From Terriglobales bacterium (lineage in GTDB: Bacteria; Acidobacteriota; Terriglobia; Terriglobales; Acidobacteriaceae): 43,951 nucleotides of DNA. Below are positions 20,502-29,551 of the stretch, piece after piece (the first letter of the stretch is position 1; the number at the start of each line of letters is the position of its first letter). The notes under the pieces are model-generated. The model made no database searches. It worked only from the letters and a program-made list of their open reading frames with translations, and was not told where the DNA came from. The stretch is from positions 1-43,951 of the forward strand of contig JAATFM010000255.1 in assembly GCA_015655195.1 (NCBI GenBank). Reading direction: 5' to 3'. The position numbers and the translations under genes were made by a program.

Positions 20502-23303
20502 CTACTCCATGGCCGTGGCGCTTACCTCGTGCAGCCAGCCGGGAGCCTTGAGCAGCTCGCGCGGACGCGAGCCATCCGCCGGCCCAACCAGCCCGTCGCG
20601 CTCCATTAAATCGATTAAATGAGCCGCGCGCCCGTAGCCGATGCGAAGCCGCCGCTGGAGCAGGGAAGTGGAAGCCTTGCCGAACTCGAAGACCAGCCGC
20701 ACCGCGTCGTCGAACATGGGATCGTTCTCTTCCTCGCCGCCGCTTGCGCCCTCCATTGCGGCGCGCTCGTCCTTGGGTGATTCGAGGAAGCCTTCCACGT
20801 ACTCGGCCTGGCCCTGATCCTTCCAGAACTTTACGACCGCGGCGGTTTCCTTTTCGCTCACATACGGCGCGTGGAGGCGCATCAGCCGGCTCGTTCCCGG
20901 CGGCAGGAAAAGCATGTCGCCGCGCCCGAGCAGGGCCTCCGCGCCGTTGGTGTCGATGATCGTCCGCGAGTCCACCTTCGTCGAGAGCCGGAAGCTGATG
21001 CGCGTCGGTACGTTGGCTTTGATGAGGCCGGTAATCACATCCACGCTGGGCCGCTGCGTGGCGAGAATAAGGTGAATTCCCACGGCGCGCGCCATCTGCG
21101 CGAGGCGCGTGATGGATTCTTCCACGTTGGCGCGGTCGAGCATCATGAGGTCGGCCAGCTCGTCGATCACGATGACGATGTAGGGCAGCGGCTCGTCCGG
21201 CTCGCCATCGTCAAAGAGCGACGGCATCGAGCCCTCGAAGAGCTTGTTGAACTGATCGATATTCCGCACCGAGCGCGAAGCCAGCAGCTTGAGTCGCCGC
21301 TCCATCTCGCGGACGGCGTTGCGGAGCGCATTCGCCGCCAGCTTCGGCTCCGTGATGATCGGCGTGAAGAGATGTGGCACGCCTTCGTACATTCCCAGCT
21401 CCACGCGCTTGGGATCGACGAGAATCAGGCGAACCTGCTGCGGCGTGGTGCGAAAGAGCAGGCTCATAATCATGGCGTTGATTGCCACAGACTTGCCTGA
21501 GCCTGTCGAGCCGGCGATCAGCACGTGCGGCATCGATGCCAGATCGGCGGTCACGATGCGCCCATTGATGTCCTTGCCCATTGCCAGCGTGAGCCGAGAT
21601 TTGGCCTTGGCGAAGGTCTCCGATTCCAGCACGTCGCGCAGGTGAATCGTCTCGCGCTCGTGGTTGGGAACCTGGATGCCGACGGTGCTTTTGCCCGCCA
21701 TACGCTCGATCAGGATCGATTCGGCGCGCATGGCGAGGCAGAGATCGTCGGCCAGACCGGTGACGCGTGAGTATTTCACGCCGGCCTCGGGCTTGAACTC
21801 GTAGGTCGTTACCATCGGGCCGGGGTTGATCTGGACTACTTGCCCGCGAACGTCGAACTCGGCGCATTTTTCAACGAGAATCCGCGCTTCTTCGCGCAGC
21901 TCCTCGGCCTCGACGGCCTGCGGGCCGTCGCCGGGGTTGAGCAGCGTGCTGGGCGGCAGCTTGAAGCCGCTGACATGCTTCGGCGCTACGGTAACGGTCT
22001 TTTCTTCCACGTCGGCGCGCTCGTGAATCGAGATGGATTCCGGTGCTGGTTCCGGAGCGGACGCGGGCTGCAATGGAAGAGACGCGGGACGTGTTGGCGC
22101 GGGTTGCGGCGCAACCTCTGAGGGAATTGCCTGATAGCGCGATTCCGCAGGCATCTCCTGCGGAGCGGTTGGCATTCTGCTATAGGGCTGGACTGCGGCC
22201 TGGGCTTGCGGCTGAGATTGTATGGGGGCTTGCGCCCACGCGGAAGCCATTGTCGCCGGCGGGGCTACCTGCGCTGCCTCCGCAAATGCCGCTGCCGCTG
22301 CGCTTACCGGCGCTGCTTCGGTCGTGCGTTCCCAGATGCTGCGCCGCGCGGGCTCCGGCGTCCGCGATGTGACTGGAACCGGAGTTGGCGCTGCGGCTGG
22401 CATCGGCTCTGAAACCGGCTGCGCGGCTCGAACTGCTGCTGCGGCTGGCCCGAGCTCTTCGTCGCGGGCAATCTGGCGCTGAAATGCCGGAATCTCTTCC
22501 ACCGGATCGAATTCGCGCGAGCGGCTGCGCCGCCAGAAGAGCCCGGCGAGACGGCTAGGCGTTCTTTCCTCCGGCACGCTCTCTTCCGCATCGGCGTTGC
22601 CGGTGTAAAGCGTTTGCGCTGGGCCGGGATTCTCCTGTTCATCCCGAAAGGCATTTCGCTCGGCCTTGCGCTCGGCCCGCTCCTCGCGCCAATTGCGCCA
22701 GCGGTCGTGTACGGCTTCCAGGCCGATCCACCGTGCTTCGAGCAGCTCGAAGATTTCGCGGAAGCGGATTGCCAGCGCGAAGTAAACTCCTGCCGCGGCC
22801 AGAATTCCTGCCACCAGCCACGCGCCGAGGGGGTTCAGATAGCCCACCAGCATTCCTGCCATCAGCCGGCCCGCGACGCCTTCCACGGGAACGGCGTGCA
22901 TCCAGCGCCAGTGCCAGGGCAGTAGACCGAAGATCGCCGGCAGACAGGCCAGCGTTACCACGGTTCCAGCCACGCGCAGCCACGCCGGGCTGTTCCACCG
23001 CGAGCGCACCCAGCTCCACGCCACCGTGCCAAACCAAATGGGGAGAAAAAAGGCCGCAAGGCCCAGCGACTGCAGAAGCAGGTCGCTGGCGATAGAGCCC
23101 GCGGGGCCGATCCAGTTTTTTACGGCGGCTGCCGTGGTTGCGGCGGCGGGATCGACGGATGTGTTCAGCGAGGGATCGGAGGGGTGATAGGTGGCCAGCG
23201 CCAGCAGGAGCAGAACGGAGGCCAGCGCCAGCGCAACGCCCAGGATGACATTCAGGGCACGGTTGCGCGTCGGCGCAAGGGCAATCTGGATGGGCTTAAT
23301 CAT
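20502..23303 (-). CDS. ftsK: DNA translocase FtsK/SpoIIIE
   Basis: N-terminal TM segments, P/A-rich linker, PHVLIAGSTGSGKSVAINAMIMSLL, VRLILVDPKRVEL, C-terminal gamma domain SLLQRRLRIGYGRAAHLIDLMERDGLVGPADGSRPREL. Confidence 0.97.
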   Translation of the reverse strand: MIKPIQIALAPTRNRALNVILGVALALASVLLLLALATYHPSDPSLNTSVDPAAATTAAAVKNWIGPAGSIASDLLLQSLGLAAFFLPIWFGTVAWSWVRSRWNSPAWLRVAGTVVTLACLPAIFGLLPWHWRWMHAVPVEGVAGRLMAGMLVGYLNPLGAWLVAGILAAAGVYFALAIRFREIFELLEARWIGLEAVHDRWRNWREERAERKAERNAFRDEQENPGPAQTLYTGNADAEESVPEERTPSRLAGLFWRRSRSREFDPVEEIPAFQRQIARDEELGPAAAAVRAAQPVSEPMPAAAPTPVPVTSRTPEPARRSIWERTTEAAPVSAAAAAFAEAAQVAPPATMASAWAQAPIQSQPQAQAAVQPYSRMPTAPQEMPAESRYQAIPSEVAPQPAPTRPASLPLQPASAPEPAPESISIHERADVEEKTVTVAPKHVSGFKLPPSTLLNPGDGPQAVEAEELREEARILVEKCAEFDVRGQVVQINPGPMVTTYEFKPEAGVKYSRVTGLADDLCLAMRAESILIERMAGKSTVGIQVPNHERETIHLRDVLESETFAKAKSRLTLAMGKDINGRIVTADLASMPHVLIAGSTGSGKSVAINAMIMSLLFRTTPQQVRLILVDPKRVELGMYEGVPHLFTPIITEPKLAANALRNAVREMERRLKLLASRSVRNIDQFNKLFEGSMPSLFDDGEPDEPLPYIVIVIDELADLMMLDRANVEESITRLAQMARAVGIHLILATQRPSVDVITGLIKANVPTRISFRLSTKVDSRTIIDTNGAEALLGRGDMLFLPPGTSRLMRLHAPYVSEKETAAVVKFWKDQGQAEYVEGFLESPKDERAAMEGASGGEEENDPMFDDAVRLVFEFGKASTSLLQRRLRIGYGRAAHLIDLMERDGLVGPADGSRPRELLKAPGWLHEVSATAME

Positions 23304-23584
23304 GGTTGGCCGTCTCCGCCTTAAAGCCTGAAATATACTGGCCCGCCGCAAACCTGTCTTTCTTGCGCCGAGCTGCAGGGCGGAACGGGAATCCCAGAGC
23401 AATTTTGATTATCGACTCCCGGCAAGGCGAACGGCGGGCAAAAGAGGCTGGAGGAACCACGCAAGCCACCGAGGGCAGGATTCCTACCCCTACACCCTTT
23501 TCTCTTCACGGATGAATTGCCTCCGGCTCCTGCCGGCGGCTTGTCATTTTTCCTCATCCGTTGAACAGAGGCTTCCGCTTCCGG

Positions 23585-25036
23585 TCATTGGTTGGTGCTC
23601 ATCTGCTCGACTTTATCGGCTTCCTGGCTCTGGGCATTCAATTCGGACTGCGCAGCGGAATCGCTTTGTGGAGCGGCTAAAACATAGCTGTGCGCCATAG
23701 CGTTGCTCAACACGCCTTGAGCCCCGGGAAGTTTGCCTGCATCCTGTTCGGTGTGCAGGGTGTCAATTCCATGATCGACAGTGGCAAGCATGTGATTGTG
23801 CATTTCCTGCAGGTCGTCGAGGGCGATTCCAACTGTAGTGCCGGCAACGCAGTCCTTTGCGCCTTTGCTCCAGGTTACCTGTACGTTAACGGCTGGTGCA
23901 TTGGGAGCCGGAGCGGGCGGCGTGTACTGGACTATATCGCCGGGGCTCAATGCACATTCGGTTCCGCCGCTGTCGATGAGCATCAGCTTCTCTCCGGCAA
24001 TAAAGGTGTGCGGACGGTTATCACCCAGTACCTCAGCGACGCTTCCGGCAGGCGAGTTCTGCGGTTGTCCCACGCTCTCCTGCTGGTTTTCTCTCTGCAG
24101 AACGGAGATGTCGTTCTGGATTTCCTGATTGACACCGTTTTTGACATCGTTGGGAACAGGGACGACAGGAGCCGGCTGCTCATTGGCGCTCCCATCTGCC
24201 TGATCCTGCTGATAAGCGGCGTCCATGCCGTTAGCCAGCGTGTAGTCGGTGAGCCACATGGACGGTGTGTAGTAGGTCGAATAGGGCGTGAATGCTCTGC
24301 CATAGGAACCGTACCATCCGGCCGACTGCCAGCCCCAGGAGAAGGCCGGGCTGCCCCACATGCGCCCCAGCGACCAGTAATACATTGACGGATAGTAGCT
24401 GACTGGCGTGTAGATGTTGAACCGCTGGCCACCCCATGAGTAGACGCGGTAGAAGCGGGAGTACTGGACACTGTGAACGACGTAGGTGCGGCGGGCATAA
24501 TCGATACCGCGATAGGAAAACGGATGCTGCACCCATCCGTTGCCGCCGGGCCATACCGTAACGCGTGAGCCGTCCGGACGGATGGAGGAAACAATACGCG
24601 CGCCGCCTGGTCCCCTTTGAATGTTCATGCCGTTGGCGGAGGCGAAGCGCAACCGGCCGCCGCGATCATAAATCCTCTGTCCGCCGCCCTGCGTGTTCAC
24701 AACTCTTTCACCGGCGAATATCCGGGGAGCGGTCGAGGCGCCGAAGCTGTAATTGGGAGTGGGGCGCTGGGGCTGTGGCGCAGGCAATGGACGAGGCTGC
24801 TGCCTCTGGGGTTGCTGCGGCTTACGGTTAAAAGGGGTCGCCGGCTGCGCTGGCCTGGGAGGCGGCGCAGTGCGTTGTCGAGGCACGGAGACGCGCGGAG
24901 GCGGAGAGGATTTCGATGACGAACTGCTGGAGTAGCCGTGCATACCCGCGGCAAAAACCATCGCGAGGACGGCGAAGTGCCAAGTATGATGCGCAAATCC
25001 AAAGGGAGAAGAGAGAATACGCACGCGCACCTCCAT
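23585..25036 (-). CDS. Secreted P/S-rich and Y/W-rich protein of unknown function
   Basis: Signal-like N-terminus from ATG at 25036, SSSSSSKSSPPPRVSVPRQRTAPPPRP linker, RVYSWGGQRFNIYTPVSYYPSMYYWSLGRMWGSPAFSWGWQSAGWYGSYGRAF. Confidence 0.7.
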   Translation of the reverse strand: MEVRVRILSSPFGFAHHTWHFAVLAMVFAAGMHGYSSSSSSKSSPPPRVSVPRQRTAPPPRPAQPATPFNRKPQQPQRQQPRPLPAPQPQRPTPNYSFGASTAPRIFAGERVVNTQGGGQRIYDRGGRLRFASANGMNIQRGPGGARIVSSIRPDGSRVTVWPGGNGWVQHPFSYRGIDYARRTYVVHSVQYSRFYRVYSWGGQRFNIYTPVSYYPSMYYWSLGRMWGSPAFSWGWQSAGWYGSYGRAFTPYSTYYTPSMWLTDYTLANGMDAAYQQDQADGSANEQPAPVVPVPNDVKNGVNQEIQNDISVLQRENQQESVGQPQNSPAGSVAEVLGDNRPHTFIAGEKLMLIDSGGTECALSPGDIVQYTPPAPAPNAPAVNVQVTWSKGAKDCVAGTTVGIALDDLQEMHNHMLATVDHGIDTLHTEQDAGKLPGAQGVLSNAMAHSYVLAAPQSDSAAQSELNAQSQEADKVEQMSTNQ

Positions 25037-25118
25037 GATGGTGCAGCCTGTCTGCAACGTTTGGCCTGGAGTGGAAAGGAACCCCTTACCGGGAAATCCT
25101 AGCACGAAATCGACTGAA

Positions 25119-26294
25119 TTACCGCGTCAACGTCCAGTGCACAGCGCAGGAAGTTTGTACCTGAGAGGACTGGGAAATCATGATGAGCTTTTGACTGCCG
25201 TCGGGTTGATGTTTGATAAGCAATGTCCAATTAGCGCGATCCTGAACATCGAAATGGAGGAATCCGTCCGGCAGATTTTCAAAGGCCACTTGTCCCCCCG
25301 GCGGAACAGGCTCGGTGCAGTTGAGCTCTCCGGATGTGGGGCGTCCCTGCGGCACAGGCGCGGACTCGTTTACCGCGGGTTGAGCGATACCTGGCTGCGG
25401 CACAGCCTGCGGGGGAGTGTCCTGGAGGGATGACTGGTCTGTTTGCGAGACTGCGGGCGGCGTCTGGGCATCGTCCTCAGAAGGCTGCTGGGCGGGCTCG
25501 GACCTGCGAGCGATGGGAAATACGTCGATGACTACCCGCCGGGTGATTGTTCTGCCGCTTCCTGTCGCGGTAAGGGTGTAGGCCATGTTGGAAGCAGGGG
25601 TTACGGTTCTGGCGCCGTTGGAGGCTACCGCCCCGATACCATGATCGATGGTGACGATGGATGCCCCGGTCACGTTCCAGGAGAGATTTGTGGAATCACC
25701 GGCCGCGATGACCGGCCGCGAGGTGGAGAACTGCGCGGTGAGAGCAGGCCCGTCGCGGAAAGCGCCCAAGAGTGCCGAGGCGGCCCAAAAGATGACGGAT
25801 ACCACGATTCCCAGAACGACGAAAGCGCCGACGACCGTAAGGGCGATTTCGCGCCTACGGGATTTTTGTATCGTCTCCTGGCAGGAGACACAAAGAGGCC
25901 CAGCACCTTTCAGCTCCTCTTTGCAGCGCAGACATAGCCTGGTTTCGGTCCGAATGACGGCAGGGCCGGGGCCTGCGGTTCGGGGCGCAGGAAGAAGACG
26001 GGCCTCGCGGAAGCGTTCGATGAGCGGGTCCGCCAGGGGGTCGGCCTGCGTAATGACCCAGAGAAAACCACGCGCCGTGAAAACTTCCGCCGCCGACGAG
26101 TTCCACGCATCGCCATCTGCCTGCTCTGCGTGAATGCGATGCGCCTCTGCGATCTGCCGGGATCTGGCAGCGACTGGAAGATCGCCGCGGTAGGCGCGGA
26201 CTTCGCGGCCCATCCAGCAGTCCTTCGCCACGACGGGCTGACCTGTTGACCAGTCGCCGCTGTCCGGAATATCAAATCTCTGGTAGAGAAGCAT
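25119..26294 (-). CDS. Operon gene 11: zinc-ribbon/TM/Ig-like domain protein
   Basis: CLRCKEELKGAGPLCVSCQE; TM EIALTVVGAFVVLGIVVSVIFWAASALLGAF; Ig-like PVIAAGDSTNLSWNVTGASIVTIDHGIGAVASNGARTVTP. Confidence 0.75.
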   Translation of the reverse strand: MLLYQRFDIPDSGDWSTGQPVVAKDCWMGREVRAYRGDLPVAARSRQIAEAHRIHAEQADGDAWNSSAAEVFTARGFLWVITQADPLADPLIERFREARLLPAPRTAGPGPAVIRTETRLCLRCKEELKGAGPLCVSCQETIQKSRRREIALTVVGAFVVLGIVVSVIFWAASALLGAFRDGPALTAQFSTSRPVIAAGDSTNLSWNVTGASIVTIDHGIGAVASNGARTVTPASNMAYTLTATGSGRTITRRVVIDVFPIARRSEPAQQPSEDDAQTPPAVSQTDQSSLQDTPPQAVPQPGIAQPAVNESAPVPQGRPTSGELNCTEPVPPGGQVAFENLPDGFLHFDVQDRANWTLLIKHQPDGSQKLIMISQSSQVQTSCAVHWTLTR

Positions 26295-26435
26295 CCTGTA
26301 ACCCAAGACAAAAATGTAGCGGCAGTGCATGATGCAAAATCAATGGCTCTTGCTCTGCTCTCTTTTACCATGATGCGCGCATTCGTCCGCAGGCCGGGCG
26401 GCGGTGCGCCGATGCGATTCAGGCTAATCGCAGGA

Positions 26436-27485
26436 TCAATGTACCGGGCCTCCTTTTGCACATGAGGAATACAATCCGCTGTCACATGCCTTCTGGTAAT
26501 ACTCCCGAGCTTTGGTCACCACGCCGGCCTTCTTATAGAGAGAGCCGAGGCTGTCACAGGCGTTCGGGATGCCCTGGTCACATGCCAGCGCAAGGTGCGC
26601 CAGCGCATTTTTCATGCCGAGCGGGCCACCCAGCCCCAATGCTTCCATGGTGCCCAGATAGTTGCAGGCGACCATCTCTCCGCCGTTGCAGGCATTGCGA
26701 AACAATCGCCGCGCCTGCGCATAGTGCCTGGTCTTGTAGAAATTCGCGCCCTTTTGGAGATATGTTTCGACTATCCCGAATTGGCTCGGTATGTAGTAGA
26801 CAGCCGAATGCTCATCGCTGTTTCGGTGTCCCTGGGCCGCGGCAATGGCGCGAACGCGTGTTCCGTTGGCCAGTTCCCAAAGAGGGGAATTGTAAACAAG
26901 GGACGACGTGGTAGGGGTTGATCCGTCAGTGGTGTAATAGATCACGGCGCCGGGCGTTTCATCGGTGATGTAGATTGCCTGCCTCCCATTCCCGTTTTGG
27001 TACACATTGGGCGGCGCCGCTTTGGAAGAGGATGCAACCATTGCGATCAGGATCAGCAGGAAGACCAGACCTGCTCCCCCAAGCGCCCATTTCGGAAGGC
27101 CCGTATCCGGCTTAGGAACCGGAGGCTTCTTGCCGTGCGGTCTGGAAGGACCGGGGGCTTGCTGTTTGTCCTGCTGTGAGTCGTTCCGCTTTGTCTCGAC
27201 AGGGGCTACCGCGACGGATGGGCAGGTCAAAGCGGCGGAGAGCAACTTGCGAGCCGCAGCGGGCGAGCCAGCCACGAAGTAAAAGCGGCCACCGGCGGTG
27301 AAGGCATCCATAGCGCCGTCTTTGGCGACTGCGAGCAACTCCTTAATCTGTTTTGCGCGCTTCGCGGGATCGAGATCGACTTCAATGATTTGTGCACTGG
27401 TCCCGTCAATCTCATCCACCGCGGCAAGAATATGAGGTGCATCTTCACGCACGATCTGGAATTGATAGAGCTTTTTGTTCATCAA
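26436..27485 (-). CDS. Operon gene 10: cytoplasmic domain/TM/chitobiase-C-terminal-like/Sel1-like protein
   Basis: TM WALGGAGLVFLLILIAMVASS; TPGAVIYYTTDGSTPTTSSLVYNSPLWELANGTRVRAIAAAQGHRNS; Sel1/TPR-like C-rich repeats EMVACNYLGTMEALG, GIPNACDSLGSLYKKAGVVTKAREYYQKACDSG. Confidence 0.8.
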   Translation of the reverse strand: MMNKKLYQFQIVREDAPHILAAVDEIDGTSAQIIEVDLDPAKRAKQIKELLAVAKDGAMDAFTAGGRFYFVAGSPAAARKLLSAALTCPSVAVAPVETKRNDSQQDKQQAPGPSRPHGKKPPVPKPDTGLPKWALGGAGLVFLLILIAMVASSSKAAPPNVYQNGNGRQAIYITDETPGAVIYYTTDGSTPTTSSLVYNSPLWELANGTRVRAIAAAQGHRNSDEHSAVYYIPSQFGIVETYLQKGANFYKTRHYAQARRLFRNACNGGEMVACNYLGTMEALGLGGPLGMKNALAHLALACDQGIPNACDSLGSLYKKAGVVTKAREYYQKACDSGLYSSCAKGGPVH

Positions 27486-27570
27486 TCCACTTCTCCGCTA
27501 CAAGACCAGTTCGGAATTCCAGCATTGGGCTGGGTTGATGCCAACCTTTCGCCGACGATCCCAGCATGCG

Positions 27571-28800
27571 CTAATTACGGCTGGCAACAATGGCCACGGC
27601 CGTGGCCGCGCCGATAAAGACAACGAGCAGAACTACGATTCCAATGGGAAAGCCGCGCGGCCTGTTCGGCCTGTCCAAGCCTGACGACATCGCAGCGACA
27701 GGACGAGAAGGCGCATTCGACGCTACATTCAACTCACGAAGAAACTCTCGTGCTACATCAATGTCGATGGCAAAGTTCAATCCCTGCGACTCTGTCTCCG
27801 CGAAAGTAGCCTGACCCACCACCTGCCCGAACTGGTTTAGCGCAGGCCCACCGCTGTTGCCGGGATTGATGGATGCGTCGGTCTGGATCACATGCCACCC
27901 GCCGGACATTTCCTTGATTCCACTTACGTGACCAAATGAAAGCGAAGGCTGAAGCCGGCTTGCCAGCGTGAAGTTATCATCCACGTCCACTTTGCCCGGA
28001 TAGCCCATGATGAGCAGATCGGAACCGGTGCGCACGCTGCCCGTCTCCACGCCCTGGGCCAAGGGCAGCGTGGGAAGATGGTTTCCTTCGATCTTGAGCA
28101 CTGCAACATCCTTGCCGGGGATGGGCTCTCCAACCTTGATAACGGAGCATTGCCTGAGATTGAGCTTGCCGTCGGCGTTCTCTGTGGAGAGCAGGACGCC
28201 TACCTCCCGATCGAAGTGCAGCTTTGCTTCTTTACTGTATTGCCGCGTGAGTGCGGATTTGAGCCGCGCCGCTCCCTCTTCGTTGATGGTTTCGTTCGGC
28301 AAGAGTTGCTGAATGCCCTCGTCAAGCTCCTTGACATCCCGGTCGACCTGATCGGAGATTTTTTCGAGAACGGCTTTGTCGAGATCGTCTTCGTCGGGCT
28401 TGACGACATGGGCATTGGTCAGGATATAGCCATCGGGAGTTACGACAAATCCAGTTCCGAGCACATGGAACTTTGTGCTGATGTCCTGCTCTCCACCCTC
28501 CTCGCGAAGATATTCCTCCGGGGCAGAGAGAAAGGTATCCAATATCTTTTCCATCTTTTCCCGGTCCGAGTCGCCGGCGTTGATGCGCGCCCGCACATCG
28601 GCAGCGAGACGTGCAGTGTTTGGAGCAAAGGCAGGAATGGTGCCGGTGGCGCTGAATTCGGAAACGACGAGTACGGTGGCCGGTCTTGCACGATCGGCGA
28701 TTTGCGTGGGCGACAGCGGAACAAGCACGCCTCGTCCGCCTCCGCAGGAGGATAGAAGAAGGAGCCAGATCAGAACCCCCAGACGACTTCGACCATCCAT
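27571..28800 (-). CDS. Operon gene 9: trypsin-like (HtrA/Deg-type) serine protease, lipoprotein signal plus C-terminal TM
   Basis: Lipobox LLLLSSC; VTPDGYILTNAHVV (His), KDVAVLKIEG (Asp), INPGNSGGPALNQFGQVVG (Ser); C-terminal PIGIVVLLVVFIGAATAVAIVASRN. Confidence 0.88.
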   Translation of the reverse strand: MDGRSRLGVLIWLLLLSSCGGGRGVLVPLSPTQIADRARPATVLVVSEFSATGTIPAFAPNTARLAADVRARINAGDSDREKMEKILDTFLSAPEEYLREEGGEQDISTKFHVLGTGFVVTPDGYILTNAHVVKPDEDDLDKAVLEKISDQVDRDVKELDEGIQQLLPNETINEEGAARLKSALTRQYSKEAKLHFDREVGVLLSTENADGKLNLRQCSVIKVGEPIPGKDVAVLKIEGNHLPTLPLAQGVETGSVRTGSDLLIMGYPGKVDVDDNFTLASRLQPSLSFGHVSGIKEMSGGWHVIQTDASINPGNSGGPALNQFGQVVGQATFAETESQGLNFAIDIDVAREFLRELNVASNAPSRPVAAMSSGLDRPNRPRGFPIGIVVLLVVFIGAATAVAIVASRN

Positions 28801-28809
28801 ACCGACCTC

Positions 28810-29538
28810 TCACTTGTACAGGATTACGTACGCATGCAAAATTACTTCTCCAGTGCCGGGGCGTATCAGCCCGCGGCGGGTGAAGGATGCTATCCTGCCT
28901 GGAATCTTGCCCGGAGACGCCAACGTGCCGACAGGCTGATGCTGCTCTTCGTCCAGACGGTCGCCTTCAACAGGCTCGATGAAGGAAAGTTCCGCCAGTC
29001 CGGCCATCTCTCGAAACGCCGCCTGCAGCGTCTCATTCTTTCTTTGCCGATCCATTTCGTAATCCGAGAGGTGGATCAAAGCCCGCAGGATGTTGGCGGT
29101 ATTTTTCCAGAATGTGTCGGTGAGAGTCGCGGATCTCGTTTTTCCGTTTTTCTCAAGCTCCCAGGCCCACTTGATGACCGGGGGATCGAAGCGAAGCCGC
29201 TCCTGCTCACACACCCGCAGGTTTTTGAGAAACTGTCGTACCGGGTCTGACGGGCGGGCGGTTTGAACCGATCCTCGACGGGGCTGCGAACCGATGCTGT
29301 ACCGGTTATCGACAACGCGAACTGCAAGGCGCTCATTGATCTTTTGGATCACATTGTCGAAGCCGGTCTGAGGAACGGCCCACATCAGGCTGTTGCCTGC
29401 GTGTTTGAGCTCCATGAGCCGTGTCAGCATCTTGCCTGCCTGCCGTTCTTCTTTGCCGGGGTGAAAGAGGATCAGCGCCGCAAGCGCAATTCCACACACC
29501 AGCAAGACAACCGTCGAAACGGCCATGAGGAAATTCAT
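28810..29538 (-). CDS. Operon gene 8: membrane-anchored GrpE-like protein (candidate nucleotide exchange factor)
   Basis: ATG at 29538: MNFLMAVSTVVLLVCGIALAALILF TM; C-terminus FIEPVEGDRLDEEQHQPV...PGRIASFTRRGLIRPGTGEVILHAYVIL follows the GrpE C-terminal pattern; starts 13 nt after the upstream Hsp70-like stop. Confidence 0.7.
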   Translation of the reverse strand: MNFLMAVSTVVLLVCGIALAALILFHPGKEERQAGKMLTRLMELKHAGNSLMWAVPQTGFDNVIQKINERLAVRVVDNRYSIGSQPRRGSVQTARPSDPVRQFLKNLRVCEQERLRFDPPVIKWAWELEKNGKTRSATLTDTFWKNTANILRALIHLSDYEMDRQRKNETLQAAFREMAGLAELSFIEPVEGDRLDEEQHQPVGTLASPGKIPGRIASFTRRGLIRPGTGEVILHAYVILYK

Positions 29539-29551
29539 TTCGTCATCCTTC

